Notes: a model not told the origin generated them from the sequence alone. A stretch of 64,000 nucleotides of DNA from Corallococcus coralloides DSM 2259 (GCF_000255295.1 NC_017030.1:1984001-2048000); one strand, 5' to 3'; positions 17,832 to 25,915 are shown, counted from the first letter of the stretch. Translations and numbers: made by a program.

Positions 17832-18248
17832 ATGCAGCCCTTTCGTTCCCTGTCCGTGGGCCGTTGGGCCCTGACGCTCGCCGCGGCGCTGATGCTGGCG
17901 CTGCCCGGACATGCAGGGCCTCCCGCCGCGCCCAAGCCCACGCAGGGCGATGGCACGGTGATGCTCACCATCTTCTTCCGGCATGACCAGACGAAGACGC
18001 TGGAGGAGATCAACGCGCAGTTGGATCGCACCGGCTTCCGGAAGAGCTTCCCGCCGGAGGGCGTGGAGGTGGTGTCCTGGTACGTGATGATGGGCGTGGG
18101 CCAGGTCGTCACGCTGCGCTTCCCGCCGGAGAAGCTGCGCACGGTGAACCTGGCCATCGAGAAGGGCGCGTGGGGCGCGTTCCGCACGGAGATGTACGCC
18201 ACCTACGACTACCGCCCCGTCTGGCAGGAGCTGCGCAACGCGAAGTGA
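17832..18248 (+). CDS. small secreted protein of unknown function
   Basis: The 138-residue protein has a clear signal peptide (RWALTLAAALMLALPGHAG, cleavage after about residue 28). The mature part has alternating strands and helices: VMLTIFFRHDQTKTLEEINAQL, then VEVVSWYVMMGVGQVVTLRFP. The strand-helix order looks like a small ferredoxin-like fold. AAGGAG lies before the ATG. It sits just after the broken catalase-like gene on the same strand and may have worked with it in the periplasm; the function is unknown. Confidence 0.7.
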   Translation: MQPFRSLSVGRWALTLAAALMLALPGHAGPPAAPKPTQGDGTVMLTIFFRHDQTKTLEEINAQLDRTGFRKSFPPEGVEVVSWYVMMGVGQVVTLRFPPEKLRTVNLAIEKGAWGAFRTEMYATYDYRPVWQELRNAK

Positions 18249-18294
18249 CGCGGCGGGGACGGGAGACGTGGCGCCTCCCGTCCTGGGCCCTGCC

Positions 18295-18783
18295 TCAATG
18301 GGGCAGCACGAGCAGCGTGTCCAGCGCCGCGTAGCTCTGGTTGATGCCCTGCTCCATGCCCGCCTGGATCATGCCCTTCAGGTCCTCCACCGTGTGGAAC
18401 AGGGAGACGCTGACGAGCTTCGTGCGGCCATCGCCCAGGTCCTCCAGCGTCGTCGTGTCCACCGAGACGTGGCCGGGCTCGCCGTCCCACTCGAAGGTCT
18501 GCTCGATGAGCTCCAGGGGCTTCACCTCGCGGTAGCGGCCTTCGAAGCCATACGTGCCGTCCTCCGCGTGCTCGACGAAGCGCCAGTGGCCGCCGCGCCG
18601 GACGTCCATGCGTTCGATGACGAGCTTGTTGCCCCGGCCCCACCATCGGGCGACGAGCGCAGGGTCGGTCAGGGCCTTCCACACCCGCTCGCGGGACGCG
18701 TTGAAGATGCGCTCGATGCGGATCTCCCGCTCGGCGGTCTGCGTGACGAGGGCCTTGGGTGAACTCGTGACTTGGGTGGTCAT
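18295..18783 (-). CDS. SRPBCC / AHSA1-domain protein
   Basis: The 162-residue protein has the START-like AHSA1 fold. REIRIERIFNASRERVWKALTDPALVARWWG is the family's opening signature, followed by GGHWRFVEHAEDGTYGFEGRYREV and LGDGRTKLVSVSLFHTVEDL. These proteins bind hydrophobic ligands in a helix-grip cavity, and many are encoded beside an ArsR repressor, which is absent here. The ATG at 18783 has AAGGA five nt upstream. Confidence 0.9.
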   Translation of the reverse strand: MTTQVTSSPKALVTQTAEREIRIERIFNASRERVWKALTDPALVARWWGRGNKLVIERMDVRRGGHWRFVEHAEDGTYGFEGRYREVKPLELIEQTFEWDGEPGHVSVDTTTLEDLGDGRTKLVSVSLFHTVEDLKGMIQAGMEQGINQSYAALDTLLVLPH

Positions 18784-18844
18784 GACGTTCCTTTCGTGCG
18801 CTGGAGGTGCGGTGGCGCACCCCTCCAAGATGCGCACCCAACGT

Positions 18845-18892
18845 CAGGGCCTGCGCCCCGCCCGACCGTGCGTCCGGTCGGTCGGGGCCCTG
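18845..18892 (-). terminator. nested GC-rich hairpin downstream of a lipoprotein gene
   Basis: CAGGGCC (18845-18851) pairs with GGCCCTG (18886-18892). Inside, CCGACCG (18862-18868) pairs with CGGTCGG (18875-18881) around a 6-nt loop. It lies just past the stop of the lipoprotein gene at 18901 and before the AHSA1 gene. There is no T-tract, so termination is only plausible. Confidence 0.35.
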
Positions 18893-18900
18893 GCTGTGGG

Positions 18901-19254
18901 CTAATTGAGCTCGCAGGTCTGACAGACCGGCCCGATGAGCTTCCAGACCGTACAGCTGCCGCCCGGGGGGCAGCAGCGCTTGTACTTGGTGCCGGGCAAC
19001 CCGTAGCCACTGTTGGTGGTGTTCGGCTCATCGTACCCGGCGGTGTTCGAGCAGGGCGTGCGGCACTGGGCCTGCCAGGTGATCATCGACTGCATCTGGG
19101 AGATGGGACAGTTGGGATCCGTGCCAATCTCCTGCTCCACCTGGGCCTCGCCGCCAGGCATCGCGGCTTCGTCAGCCCCCGTGGAGGGGCCACAGGCGGT
19201 GAGGACGCCCAGGGAGAGGCTCATCAGGAACCACGCTCGAATCATGCTTCGCAT
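18901..19254 (-). CDS. cysteine-rich lipoprotein
   Basis: The 117-residue protein starts at MRSMIRAWFLM. It has a lipoprotein signal (SLGVLTAC lipobox) and a mature region with eight further cysteines, including QCRTPC, KRCCPPGGSC and VCQTC. The cysteines could form disulphides outside the cytoplasm. It ends with LN shortly after the last Cys. No family was recognised, but a second small Cys-containing lipoprotein lies at 48680 in this window. Confidence 0.7.
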   Translation of the reverse strand: MRSMIRAWFLMSLSLGVLTACGPSTGADEAAMPGGEAQVEQEIGTDPNCPISQMQSMITWQAQCRTPCSNTAGYDEPNTTNSGYGLPGTKYKRCCPPGGSCTVWKLIGPVCQTCELN

Positions 19255-19377
19255 GTGCAACGCTCCGGTCGGTGCAGGGCGGCAATGCCTTGCACCGCGG
19301 ATTGCGGCATGGCTGCGTTCGCATGACAAGCGGGGTAGGCCGGATGACGTAGGGGAAACCTACGACACCGTGCCTGG

Positions 19378-20253
19378 CTACTTGCGCTTCTTCGACATCG
19401 AGCGGACGAAGACGGAGTCGATGCCGTGGATGCGCAGGGAGACGAAGTCTTCCGCGGTGGCGTTCTCGTAGCCCGCGTCGCGCATCTCCTTCACGAACGC
19501 GGGCGTGACCCCGTGGATGCGCATGGACACCAGGTCATCCGCGCTCAGGTCCTTGAAGCCCAGGCCGCGCATCTCGCGGATGAAGTCGGGCGTCACGCCG
19601 TGGATGCTCATGGCCAGGAGCGAGTCCAGGGGCAGGCCCTTGAAGCCGAGCGCCGCGAAGCCCTGGATGCGCTCCGGCGTGACGTTGTGGATGCGGGAGG
19701 CCACCAGCTGCTCGAGCGTCAGCTTCGGGTAGCCCTCCGCGGCCATGGCCCGGACGTACTCCGGGGTGACGTGGAAGATGCCCACCTGGACCAGCTCATC
19801 CACGGTGGTCACCTTCTGGCCCGTGGCCGCGAGCGCCTGGACGCGCTGGGGGCCGACGTTCACGCTGGCCAGGAGGAGTTGCTCGTCCGCGTCCGGCTTG
19901 GGAATGCCCAGCTCCGCCAGCTTCTTCGTGAAGCTGGCGTCCGGGCTGAAGCGCCAGGTGCCCACGCCCTGGCCGTCCTTGAAGCGGCCCTCGAAGTCGA
20001 ACGTGCCCGCCTCGCGCACCAGCTTGAAGGGGGCGCTGCTTCCTTCCGCCGTGGACAGCCCCTGGAAGTCGGTGAGCGGCGCGGAGAAGCCGTGGTGCGA
20101 ATCCGGCTTGTCCTTCGGATGCAACGACAGCTGCAACTGCTGCTCCTTCACGTACGCGCCCCACGTGCCGGTGCGCTGCGCATCGGCGGCGAGGACGGGC
20201 AGGGCGAGGAGCATCACGAACAGGGTGAGCCACGGAGACAGGCGCGACGTCAT
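19378..20253 (-). CDS. secreted protein with GVTP helical repeats
   Basis: The 291-residue protein has a signal peptide (LTLFVMLLALPVLAADA) and a beta-rich N-terminal domain (about 22-110: TGTWGAYVKEQQLQLSL, GTFDFEGRFKDGQGVGTWRF). About five or six helical repeats of some 32 residues follow, each carrying IHGVTPxFhxxM or a variant and then hxxhxxxGF. The same repeat type forms the C-terminus of the M56 protein encoded next door, 90 bp upstream on the same strand. Its partner or ligand may therefore be shared with that sensor. It is probably periplasmic and in the same regulon; the function is unknown. Confidence 0.75.
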   Translation of the reverse strand: MTSRLSPWLTLFVMLLALPVLAADAQRTGTWGAYVKEQQLQLSLHPKDKPDSHHGFSAPLTDFQGLSTAEGSSAPFKLVREAGTFDFEGRFKDGQGVGTWRFSPDASFTKKLAELGIPKPDADEQLLLASVNVGPQRVQALAATGQKVTTVDELVQVGIFHVTPEYVRAMAAEGYPKLTLEQLVASRIHNVTPERIQGFAALGFKGLPLDSLLAMSIHGVTPDFIREMRGLGFKDLSADDLVSMRIHGVTPAFVKEMRDAGYENATAEDFVSLRIHGIDSVFVRSMSKKRK

Positions 20254-20343
20254 GACGGCGACTCCTTTTCGGGCAAGGCGCGGCCTGCCCGCGCGCCCGG
20301 GATGGCGCGCGCGGTGGGACCGCATGGGAGAGGAAGGGAGGGG

Positions 20344-22503
20344 TTACTTCCGGGGCTTCTGCATGCGGCGGATGAAGTCCGCGTCCACGCCGCCGGCGCG
20401 CAGGCGCACCAGCTCATCCACGGTGGCGGGCTTCACGCCCGCGGCGTCCAGCTCGCGCAGGAAGCTGGCGTCGACGGACATCGCGCGCAGCTGCACGGCC
20501 TCATCCAGCGTCAGGTTCCCGAAGCCCGCGGCCTTCAGCTCGTTGAGCCACGCGGCGTTGATGTCCATGGCCTTCGCGGCCAGCAGGTCGTCGGAGTCCT
20601 CCTTGCCGAAGCCCAGGGCCGCCATCTGCCCCAGCCACTCCGGCGTGACGCCCAGGTGCTTCATGGCCACCAGCTGCTCGGCGGGGATGGAGCGGCCGAA
20701 GCGGTCCGTCATGGACTTCACGTAGTCCGGCGTGACGCCTGCGTGCTGGAAGCCCACCAGCGTGTTCACCGTGGGCTCGTAGCCCATGGCGGAGATGCGC
20801 TCGACGACCTCCGGGGTGACGCCCGCGATCTTCAGCGCGACGAGCTGGTCCACGCTCAGCGGATCCACGCCCACGCGGGTCTTCTCATCGGCGTCATCCG
20901 ACTCCTTCCTCGCGGCGCGCACCTTCTCCTTGGCGGAAGGCGCGGGGTTCGGAGCAGGCGCGACGACCGGGACGGGCGCCGGGGGCGGAGCAGGAGGCGC
21001 CGCGAGGACCGCGAGCGGCGCGGGCGGCGGGACAACCATCGCGCGCGGCGTCGCCACGGAGGCCGCAAGCGAAGTGGGCAAGAGGCCCGAAGCCGGTGCG
21101 GACGTCGAAGCGGTCACCGCGTGCGGCGTCGCCACGGAGGTCGCAAGCGAAGTGGGCGAGGGGCCCGAAGCCGGTGCGGACGTCGAAGCGGTCACCGCGC
21201 GCGGCGTCGCCACGGAGGTCGCAAGCGAGGTGGGCAAGGGGCCCGAAGCCGGTGCGGACGTCGAAGCGGTCACCGCGCTCAGCGTTGCCGCGGAGGCTGC
21301 AATCGACGTGGATGCGGGGGCGGCCGGCGCGGGCACCGCGGCAGCGTGCGACAGGCCCGTGGATGCGGCGTCATCGGAACGGGGCGTGGCGCTCACGGCC
21401 GGGGACGCCAGGGCCTTCGACTCCGGCGCCTTCGGGGGCTGCACGGCGAGCGCCGTCAGCGGCACCGCCAGCGCCAGGCTGCTGGCCAGCGTGACGATGG
21501 ACACCCCCGCCACCCAGCGCGACGAGCACCGCGACGCGGGCGCCACCACCAACCGCCGCACGCGGTCCTTCAGTGAACCCCCCAGCGCGGACATCGCGGG
21601 ACCGCGGGTGTCCATGCCCTGTAGTCGCAGCGCCTCCAGCGCGGTGAGCGCCCGGGCGTAGGGGAGGGCGCCGGGGCCCTGCCGCACCGCGAGGTCGTCA
21701 CAGCAGTTCTCGCGCTCCACGCGGATGACCTGGGACATCCACCACACGGCCGGGTGGTAGAAGAGCACCGTCTCCACCAGCGTCTGCACCATGTTCACCG
21801 CGAAGTCGTGACGGCGGATGTGGGCCAGCTCGTGGGCCAGCACCAGCTCCAGCTCCCGCACGGCCAGCCCGGTGAGCGTGGCGGTGGGGACCAGCACCAC
21901 CGGCTTCAGCCAGCCCAGCGTGGACGGCACGTCCAGCTTCGACGACACCAGCAGGCGCACCGGACGCGTGAGGTTCAGCCGCCGCGCCAGCACCTCCAGC
22001 CGCTGCTGCCATTCCCACGACGCATGCACCGCCTCGTCTACCTGCCGGCGCAGCCCCATCCAGCCCTTGAGCAGACGCAGCGACGACGCCGCCACGCCCA
22101 GGCCCCACGCCAGCACCAGCCAGGGCAGGTGCTCGCCCACCTGCTGGAGCACCCAGTCCAGCCGGGGCAGCGTCGCCGTCTCCTCCACCGCCAGGGGACG
22201 CGAGGCGGGCAGCTGCGTCAGCGCAACGGACGCCGGGGCCGGCATGGGCGCCACGGTCCGCGGGACGGCCGCCGTGCGCGTCACCGGACGGGACTCCGCC
22301 GCGCGCGAGGCATGCCGCCACGCGGTGGCCACTGGCAGCGCCAGCATGATGCCCAGCGCGCCGCACGCCAGCGCGTAGCGCAGGTTCGCCGACCGCCGCC
22401 CCACCCACCGGAGCGCCAGCGCCAGGGCCACCGCCACGAGCGCGCCCTGCCACACCAGGTGCACGAGCGCCCAACCCACCGCTTCCAGGATGAGACCGTT
22501 CAT
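20344..22503 (-). CDS. BlaR1/MecR1-type M56 metallopeptidase with GVTP repeat domain
   Basis: The 719-residue protein begins with membrane segments (WALVHLVWQGALVAVALALAL and more to about 150). A zinc-peptidase domain follows with HELAH (224-228) and FYHPAVWWMSQVIRVERENCCDD, as in the BlaR1 protease. After a further membrane segment at about 330-350 there is a long Ala/Ser/Thr/Pro linker with three copies of a 26-residue unit. It ends in six or so GVTP-type helical repeats (520-719) where BlaR1 has a penicillin-sensor domain. Its start overlaps the BlaI-type gene by ATGA. By analogy it would cleave or inactivate the repressor on sensing an external signal. Confidence 0.88.
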   Translation of the reverse strand: MNGLILEAVGWALVHLVWQGALVAVALALALRWVGRRSANLRYALACGALGIMLALPVATAWRHASRAAESRPVTRTAAVPRTVAPMPAPASVALTQLPASRPLAVEETATLPRLDWVLQQVGEHLPWLVLAWGLGVAASSLRLLKGWMGLRRQVDEAVHASWEWQQRLEVLARRLNLTRPVRLLVSSKLDVPSTLGWLKPVVLVPTATLTGLAVRELELVLAHELAHIRRHDFAVNMVQTLVETVLFYHPAVWWMSQVIRVERENCCDDLAVRQGPGALPYARALTALEALRLQGMDTRGPAMSALGGSLKDRVRRLVVAPASRCSSRWVAGVSIVTLASSLALAVPLTALAVQPPKAPESKALASPAVSATPRSDDAASTGLSHAAAVPAPAAPASTSIAASAATLSAVTASTSAPASGPLPTSLATSVATPRAVTASTSAPASGPSPTSLATSVATPHAVTASTSAPASGLLPTSLAASVATPRAMVVPPPAPLAVLAAPPAPPPAPVPVVAPAPNPAPSAKEKVRAARKESDDADEKTRVGVDPLSVDQLVALKIAGVTPEVVERISAMGYEPTVNTLVGFQHAGVTPDYVKSMTDRFGRSIPAEQLVAMKHLGVTPEWLGQMAALGFGKEDSDDLLAAKAMDINAAWLNELKAAGFGNLTLDEAVQLRAMSVDASFLRELDAAGVKPATVDELVRLRAGGVDADFIRRMQKPRK
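21043..21276 (-). repeat. three tandem 78-bp coding repeats (26 residues each)
   Basis: Three nearly identical 78-bp units encode AVTASTSAPASGP followed by PTSLATSVATP in the linker of the M56 protein. The landmark GACGTCGAAG recurs at 21101, 21179 and 21257. Third-codon-position identity is also high, so the expansion is recent. Confidence 0.9.
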
Positions 22504-22886
22504 GACTCCGACTCCTTCTCGAGCGAATCCAGCAGCTGGCGCAGCTCCGCCAGCTCCTCCGGGGATGTCTTCTTCGTGGACAGGGCCTGCAGGGCGAGCC
22601 GCGCCGGAGAGCCGCCGAACACGCGGTCCACCAGGTCGGTGACCAGCTGCTGCTGGGTGCTCTCCCGGGGGAGCCGGGCGCTGTAGACGTGCGCGCGCTG
22701 GGACTCGTCGCGCGTCACCAGCCCCTTCTCCGTCATGATCTGCATCGTCTTCAGGACGGTGGTGTACCCGCTCCCATCCTGGAGCGTCTCGTGGACCTCG
22801 CGCACCGTGCGCGCGCCCCCGTCCCACAGCACCCGCAGGATGGCCAGCTCGGCATCCGTGGGTCGCGGCAGCTTTCCTCGGCTCAT
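22500..22886 (-). CDS. BlaI/MecI/CopY-family repressor
   Basis: The 128-residue protein has an N-terminal winged helix (LPRPTDAELAILRVLWDGGARTVREVHETL, then GYTTVLKTMQIMTEKGLVTRDESQRAHVYSA) and a C-terminal dimer helix region typical of the BlaI family. AGAGGAAG precedes the ATG at 22886. Its stop overlaps the M56 start (22500-22503). It should bind as a dimer to inverted repeats in its own promoter and be removed by the M56 partner. The paired sites seen just upstream fit this. Confidence 0.92.
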   Translation of the reverse strand: MSRGKLPRPTDAELAILRVLWDGGARTVREVHETLQDGSGYTTVLKTMQIMTEKGLVTRDESQRAHVYSARLPRESTQQQLVTDLVDRVFGGSPARLALQALSTKKTSPEELAELRQLLDSLEKESES

Positions 22887-22919
22887 GGCTTCCTCTCTCC
22901 TCACCGCTTCCTACGCATA

Positions 22920-22947
22920 GTTATACGAACGATTTCGTAGGTGTCAA
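22920..22947 (-). promoter_or_regulatory. sigma-70-type promoter of the repressor/M56 operon
   Basis: On the minus strand TTGACA (22947-22942) is followed after 16 bp by TATAAC (22925-22920), close to the vegetative consensus. It lies 34 bp before the ATG of the BlaI-type gene. Both elements overlap inverted repeats, so repression by steric block is likely. Confidence 0.75.
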
Positions 22948-22960
22948 CGAAGCCTTTCGT
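22924..22960. promoter_or_regulatory. double operator for the BlaI-type repressor
   Basis: Two copies of ACGAA-N4-TTCGT occur at 22925-22938 and 22947-22960. The first is extended to TACGAA-N4-TTCGTA. Their centres are 22 bp apart, about two helix turns, placing two dimers on one face of the DNA. One lies between the -35 and -10 elements and the other overlaps the upstream edge of the -35. Confidence 0.7.
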
Positions 22961-23079
22961 ACTTTGTGGGCAGGATGCCCTGGAGGGAGGGAGGAGCAGG
23001 CGGCGCGGGGGAGCCCCCTGGGGGTGGTTGCCTTGAAAGGCCCCGGACGCTGCACACCCTGGAGGGGAGGGGGCACGCG

Positions 23080-23967
23080 ATGATTGAAGCGGTGAAGCTC
23101 TGGAACGAGCCGAACAACAAGTCCCACTGGGACCTGGAGCTCGACAAGGACTGGCTCATCTATTCGCGGATGGTGCGGCTGGCGGGGGCGGCGGTTCGTG
23201 CGGAGCACCCGACGCTGCCTCGGGTGCTGGGGGGCATGTCGCCCATCGACCCCGGCTTCCTGGAGCGCCTGGACCGGCAGGGGGCCCTGGACGAGGTGGA
23301 CGTGGTGGCGGTGCATGGTTTCCCCCTGGATTGGAACCACTGGCCCATCGACGAGTGGCCCCTGCGCATCGCGGAGGTGCGCGCGGTGTCCCGCCACCCG
23401 GTGTGGGTGACGGAGGTGGGGGTGTCCTCCTTCGGCGCGGAGGAGGTGCAGGAGTTCGGCCTCCGGCGCACCGCGGAGCTGCTGCTGGGCCGGGTGGAGC
23501 GGCTCCACTGGTACAGCCTCTATGACCTGCCCAGGGCGTGGCCCGCCACGACGCGCCACCGCGAGGCGGAAGGGTCTTCCTACTACCGGCACTTCCACAT
23601 GGGGCTGCTGCGCGAGGACGGAACGCCGAAGCGCGCGCTGCGCCACTTCGCGGACTACACGCCGCAGCTGGGCATCTGCCAGTGGTTCCACTTCCAGGAC
23701 CCGCGTCTGGACGAGGCGGTGGCGTGGCTGAAGAAGCTGGGCGTGCGCCACCTGCGCACGGGCTTGAGCTGGGCGGACAGCCTGAGGCCCGGAGCGGAAG
23801 AGTGGTTCGACCAGCAGATGCGCGCGCTGGAGGACTTCGACGTGACGCTCACCTACTGCTTCACGCCTGAGTCGTGCGGCATGACCGCGCACCACACCAG
23901 CCCTCCGAACCACGTGGAGGAGTACGCGGACTTCTGCGCGCGGATGACGCGGCGCTACGCCAGCTAG
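23080..23967 (+). CDS. glycoside hydrolase clan A-like protein with permuted halves
   Basis: The 295-residue protein starts at MIEAVKLWNEPNNKSHWD (ATG 23080, after a G-rich ribosome site). Residues 1-185 look like the second half of a beta-xylosidase-like TIM barrel: the acid/base Glu in LWNEPNN, then GGMSPIDPGFL, VAVHGFP and the nucleophile Glu in VWVTEVG. Residues about 195-295 look like the first half of the same barrel: LGICQWFHF, GVRHLRTGLSWAD, FDVTLTYCFTPES, YADFCARMTRRYA. The order is therefore swapped compared with the usual enzyme. There is no signal peptide. Related genes often sit in CgeB-type glycan clusters such as the one 7 kb downstream (from memory). It could be a true circular permutation or two joined fragments. 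Confidence 0.65.
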   Translation: MIEAVKLWNEPNNKSHWDLELDKDWLIYSRMVRLAGAAVRAEHPTLPRVLGGMSPIDPGFLERLDRQGALDEVDVVAVHGFPLDWNHWPIDEWPLRIAEVRAVSRHPVWVTEVGVSSFGAEEVQEFGLRRTAELLLGRVERLHWYSLYDLPRAWPATTRHREAEGSSYYRHFHMGLLREDGTPKRALRHFADYTPQLGICQWFHFQDPRLDEAVAWLKKLGVRHLRTGLSWADSLRPGAEEWFDQQMRALEDFDVTLTYCFTPESCGMTAHHTSPPNHVEEYADFCARMTRRYAS

Positions 23968-23989
23968 GCCGCCAGGAGGCTGTCTCCGA

Positions 23990-25183
23990 TTACGAAGCAG
24001 GTGGTCCTGCGGCCTGGGCAATGGAGCGCCAGAGGCGTGAGGCCCACCGGCCCAGGAGAGCCCGGGTACGCTGAAGGAGGCTGCCCTCTGAAGGCTTCAC
24101 CCCGTGGGAGGGTTCGTGAAGGCTGGTGCGAGGAGGCTCGGGCTGGATGCACCTCCCTGGGGAGGAGGCGTTCCACCCTGTTCGACCGTCGGACAGGTTG
24201 CCCAAGGCCGATCCCATCGCGTCCTTCCCAGCGCACTCCGCGCCGTGCCCACCGGACGCGAGTCCTGGAGGAGAGACTGGCGCGAGGTGACGGAGGCCAT
24301 CTGCCTCCACCCCGGGGCATGCCTCCAGCGCCTCGTCTTTCACGGTGGCTGCCAAGGGAACTCCGAGGTCACGCGCCTCATGCGCTTCGTCTTGCGCGTT
24401 GGCTGATGCCGGGGCCACAAGCGGCCCCTGCTTCTCCTGGGCGAGATCTTCTTCGGGCGAGCAATGCGCCTGGGGTGCAGGAGCGAAGGCATTCAGCACG
24501 AGCTCATCGCAAGCCTTCAGTAGTGCCGGCAGTTCCTGCTGAAGCGCCTGCACGTTGCGCTCCGACAGGGCCCCCATTGTGCAGGTGGCCCACTCGCGCA
24601 GCGCCTCACCACCCATGTGTGGTACCAGTTGGGCTGCACCTCCCAGGAACGCCCTCTGCAGGGACTGAACGAGGAGCACGTGCCCGGGACGGTCAGCCAC
24701 CCGCGCCGCCTGCCGCAGCAACTCGAACTCGAGCTGCGCGCAGGTTGCACCCGGCTCCCAGCGCGCCGCATTCCAAAGCGCGAAGCACGTACTCCCCAGC
24801 CGGTCCAGATCGAGGTCCGAGGCCCTCGCGCAGCAGTCGACCAGCAGCTCCACCAGCACCTGCCGCCTGAGGCTGAAGTAGCCCTCCAGAAGCCACCGGG
24901 CCTCCGGGGAGCGCTCGTCATGCAGCGCCAGGCCCAGGTTCTCCAGCGTCAGCGACTCATCCAGCGCCACCGCGCGCGTCTTGCGTCCGGGGCGCTGCAC
25001 CACCAGGCCCCGCGCCGCCAGCCGTCGCAGCGCCTCACGGATGGTGCCCCGGCATACCTCATAGCGACGCGCCAGCTTCGCTTCGGAGCCGAATTGCCCG
25101 CTCGGGTGCAGCCGCCCCAGCGCGATGTCGCGCTCGATTTGCGCCTCCACATAGGCCACGAGTCCTCCCCGTCCCATCCCCAT
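23990..25183 (-). CDS. GntR-family transcriptional regulator with long C-terminal tail
   Basis: The 397-residue protein has an N-terminal winged helix (IERDIALGRLHPSGQFGSEAKLARRYEV, then TIREALRRLAARGLVVQRPGRKTRAV) and a helical FadR/FCD-like effector domain to about residue 240. The last 150 residues are low-complexity and contain NLSDGRTGW, which is an in-frame copy of the dispersed palindrome at 24177-24197. The ATG at 25183 follows AGGAGG. Its upstream region is the tandem palindrome array, so autoregulation through those sites is conceivable but unproven. Confidence 0.8.
   Translation of the reverse strand: MGMGRGGLVAYVEAQIERDIALGRLHPSGQFGSEAKLARRYEVCRGTIREALRRLAARGLVVQRPGRKTRAVALDESLTLENLGLALHDERSPEARWLLEGYFSLRRQVLVELLVDCCARASDLDLDRLGSTCFALWNAARWEPGATCAQLEFELLRQAARVADRPGHVLLVQSLQRAFLGGAAQLVPHMGGEALREWATCTMGALSERNVQALQQELPALLKACDELVLNAFAPAPQAHCSPEEDLAQEKQGPLVAPASANAQDEAHEARDLGVPLAATVKDEALEACPGVEADGLRHLAPVSPPGLASGGHGAECAGKDAMGSALGNLSDGRTGWNASSPGRCIQPEPPRTSLHEPSHGVKPSEGSLLQRTRALLGRWASRLWRSIAQAAGPPAS
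24177..24197. repeat. degenerate copy of the dispersed 21-bp palindrome inside a gene
   Basis: CCTGTTCGAC-C-GTCGGACAGG differs from the perfect palindrome by one base in the left arm. It lies in the coding sequence for the C-terminal tail of the GntR regulator and is read in frame as part of NLSDGRTGW. Confidence 0.7.
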
Positions 25184-25304
25184 TCCCCCCTCCTCGTCCC
25201 AGTATCGCCATCCAACCACAGGGGTCTGACATGGACGTTCGGGGCCCACCCTCCTCCGCGTCGCTTGCCGGGCCAGTGCACCCCCGGGCCGCATGGGGCG
25301 AAAA

Positions 25305-25782
25305 CCTGTCCGACTGTCGGACAAGTTCGCGGACTCCATGGGGCGAAAACCTGTCCGACTGTCGGACAGGTTTTGAGGCAACCGGTCCCGGGCGGGTGCC
25401 TCTGTTCGTGCCCCACCTTCGCGTCCGCGCAGGCATGACGTCGCGTCCCCGCGAAGCATCGCGACCTGGGGCCTCATGCGGCGAAGCTTGTCTGACAGTC
25501 GGACAGGTTTTGAGGGCACCGGCCCCGGGCGGGCGCCTCTGGCTGTGCCCCATCTTCGCGTCCGCGCACGTATGACGTTGTGCCCCGCTCGGGCTGGCGC
25601 GGCCTCGGGCCCCATGTGGCGAAGCTTGTCCGACTGTCGGACAGGTTTTGAGTCAATCGGGCCCGGGCGGGTGCCTCCACCCGGGGCACTCCCTTGGCGT
25701 CAACGCACGCTCGACGTCGCGGTCCATCGCCGTGCTCGGCGATGCGTGTCCTCGTCTTCAACCTGTCCGACAGTCGGACAGG
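25305..25782. repeat. tandem array of about 137-bp units centred on a 21-bp palindrome
   Basis: The 732-bp gene-free stretch 25184-25915 holds five palindromes with arms CCTGTCCGAC / GTCGGACAGG (or one-base variants) at 25305, 25350, 25487, 25625 and 25762. The first spacing is 45 bp and the next three are 137, 138 and 137 bp. Between palindromes the units share a CCCGGGCGGG(T/C)GCCTC block and, in two of them, TTCGCGTCCGCGCA, so whole units were duplicated. Most copies are followed by TTT or TTTT. It lies upstream of the GntR gene and downstream of the 610-codon gene ending at 25916. No gene was recognised in the rest of the interval. Confidence 0.85.
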
Positions 25783-25915
25783 TTTGGGAAAGGGGCGCGC
25801 GGCGGGCGCCTCCATTCATGAACCTGACCTGGCGCTTGCGTGCACCACGCCATGGCCTACCGCCGCGCTTCGCCACGCAAAGGTCCTCGCGGAGCGCTTC
25901 GGGGCCCAGGATGGG

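Noticed and set aside
19426-21576. 716-codon open frame on the plus strand
   Set aside because: It is antisense to the GVTP-repeat and M56 genes; the Arg/Gly-rich repeats are the reverse of the coding repeats.
25305-25782. possible CRISPR array
   Set aside because: The repeated unit is a palindrome with 137-bp spacing and homologous, not unique, spacers. No cas genes are present.
24103-25800. proteins containing NLSDSRTG or PTVGQV strings
   Set aside because: These strings are translations of the 21-bp palindrome in various frames, not a protein motif.
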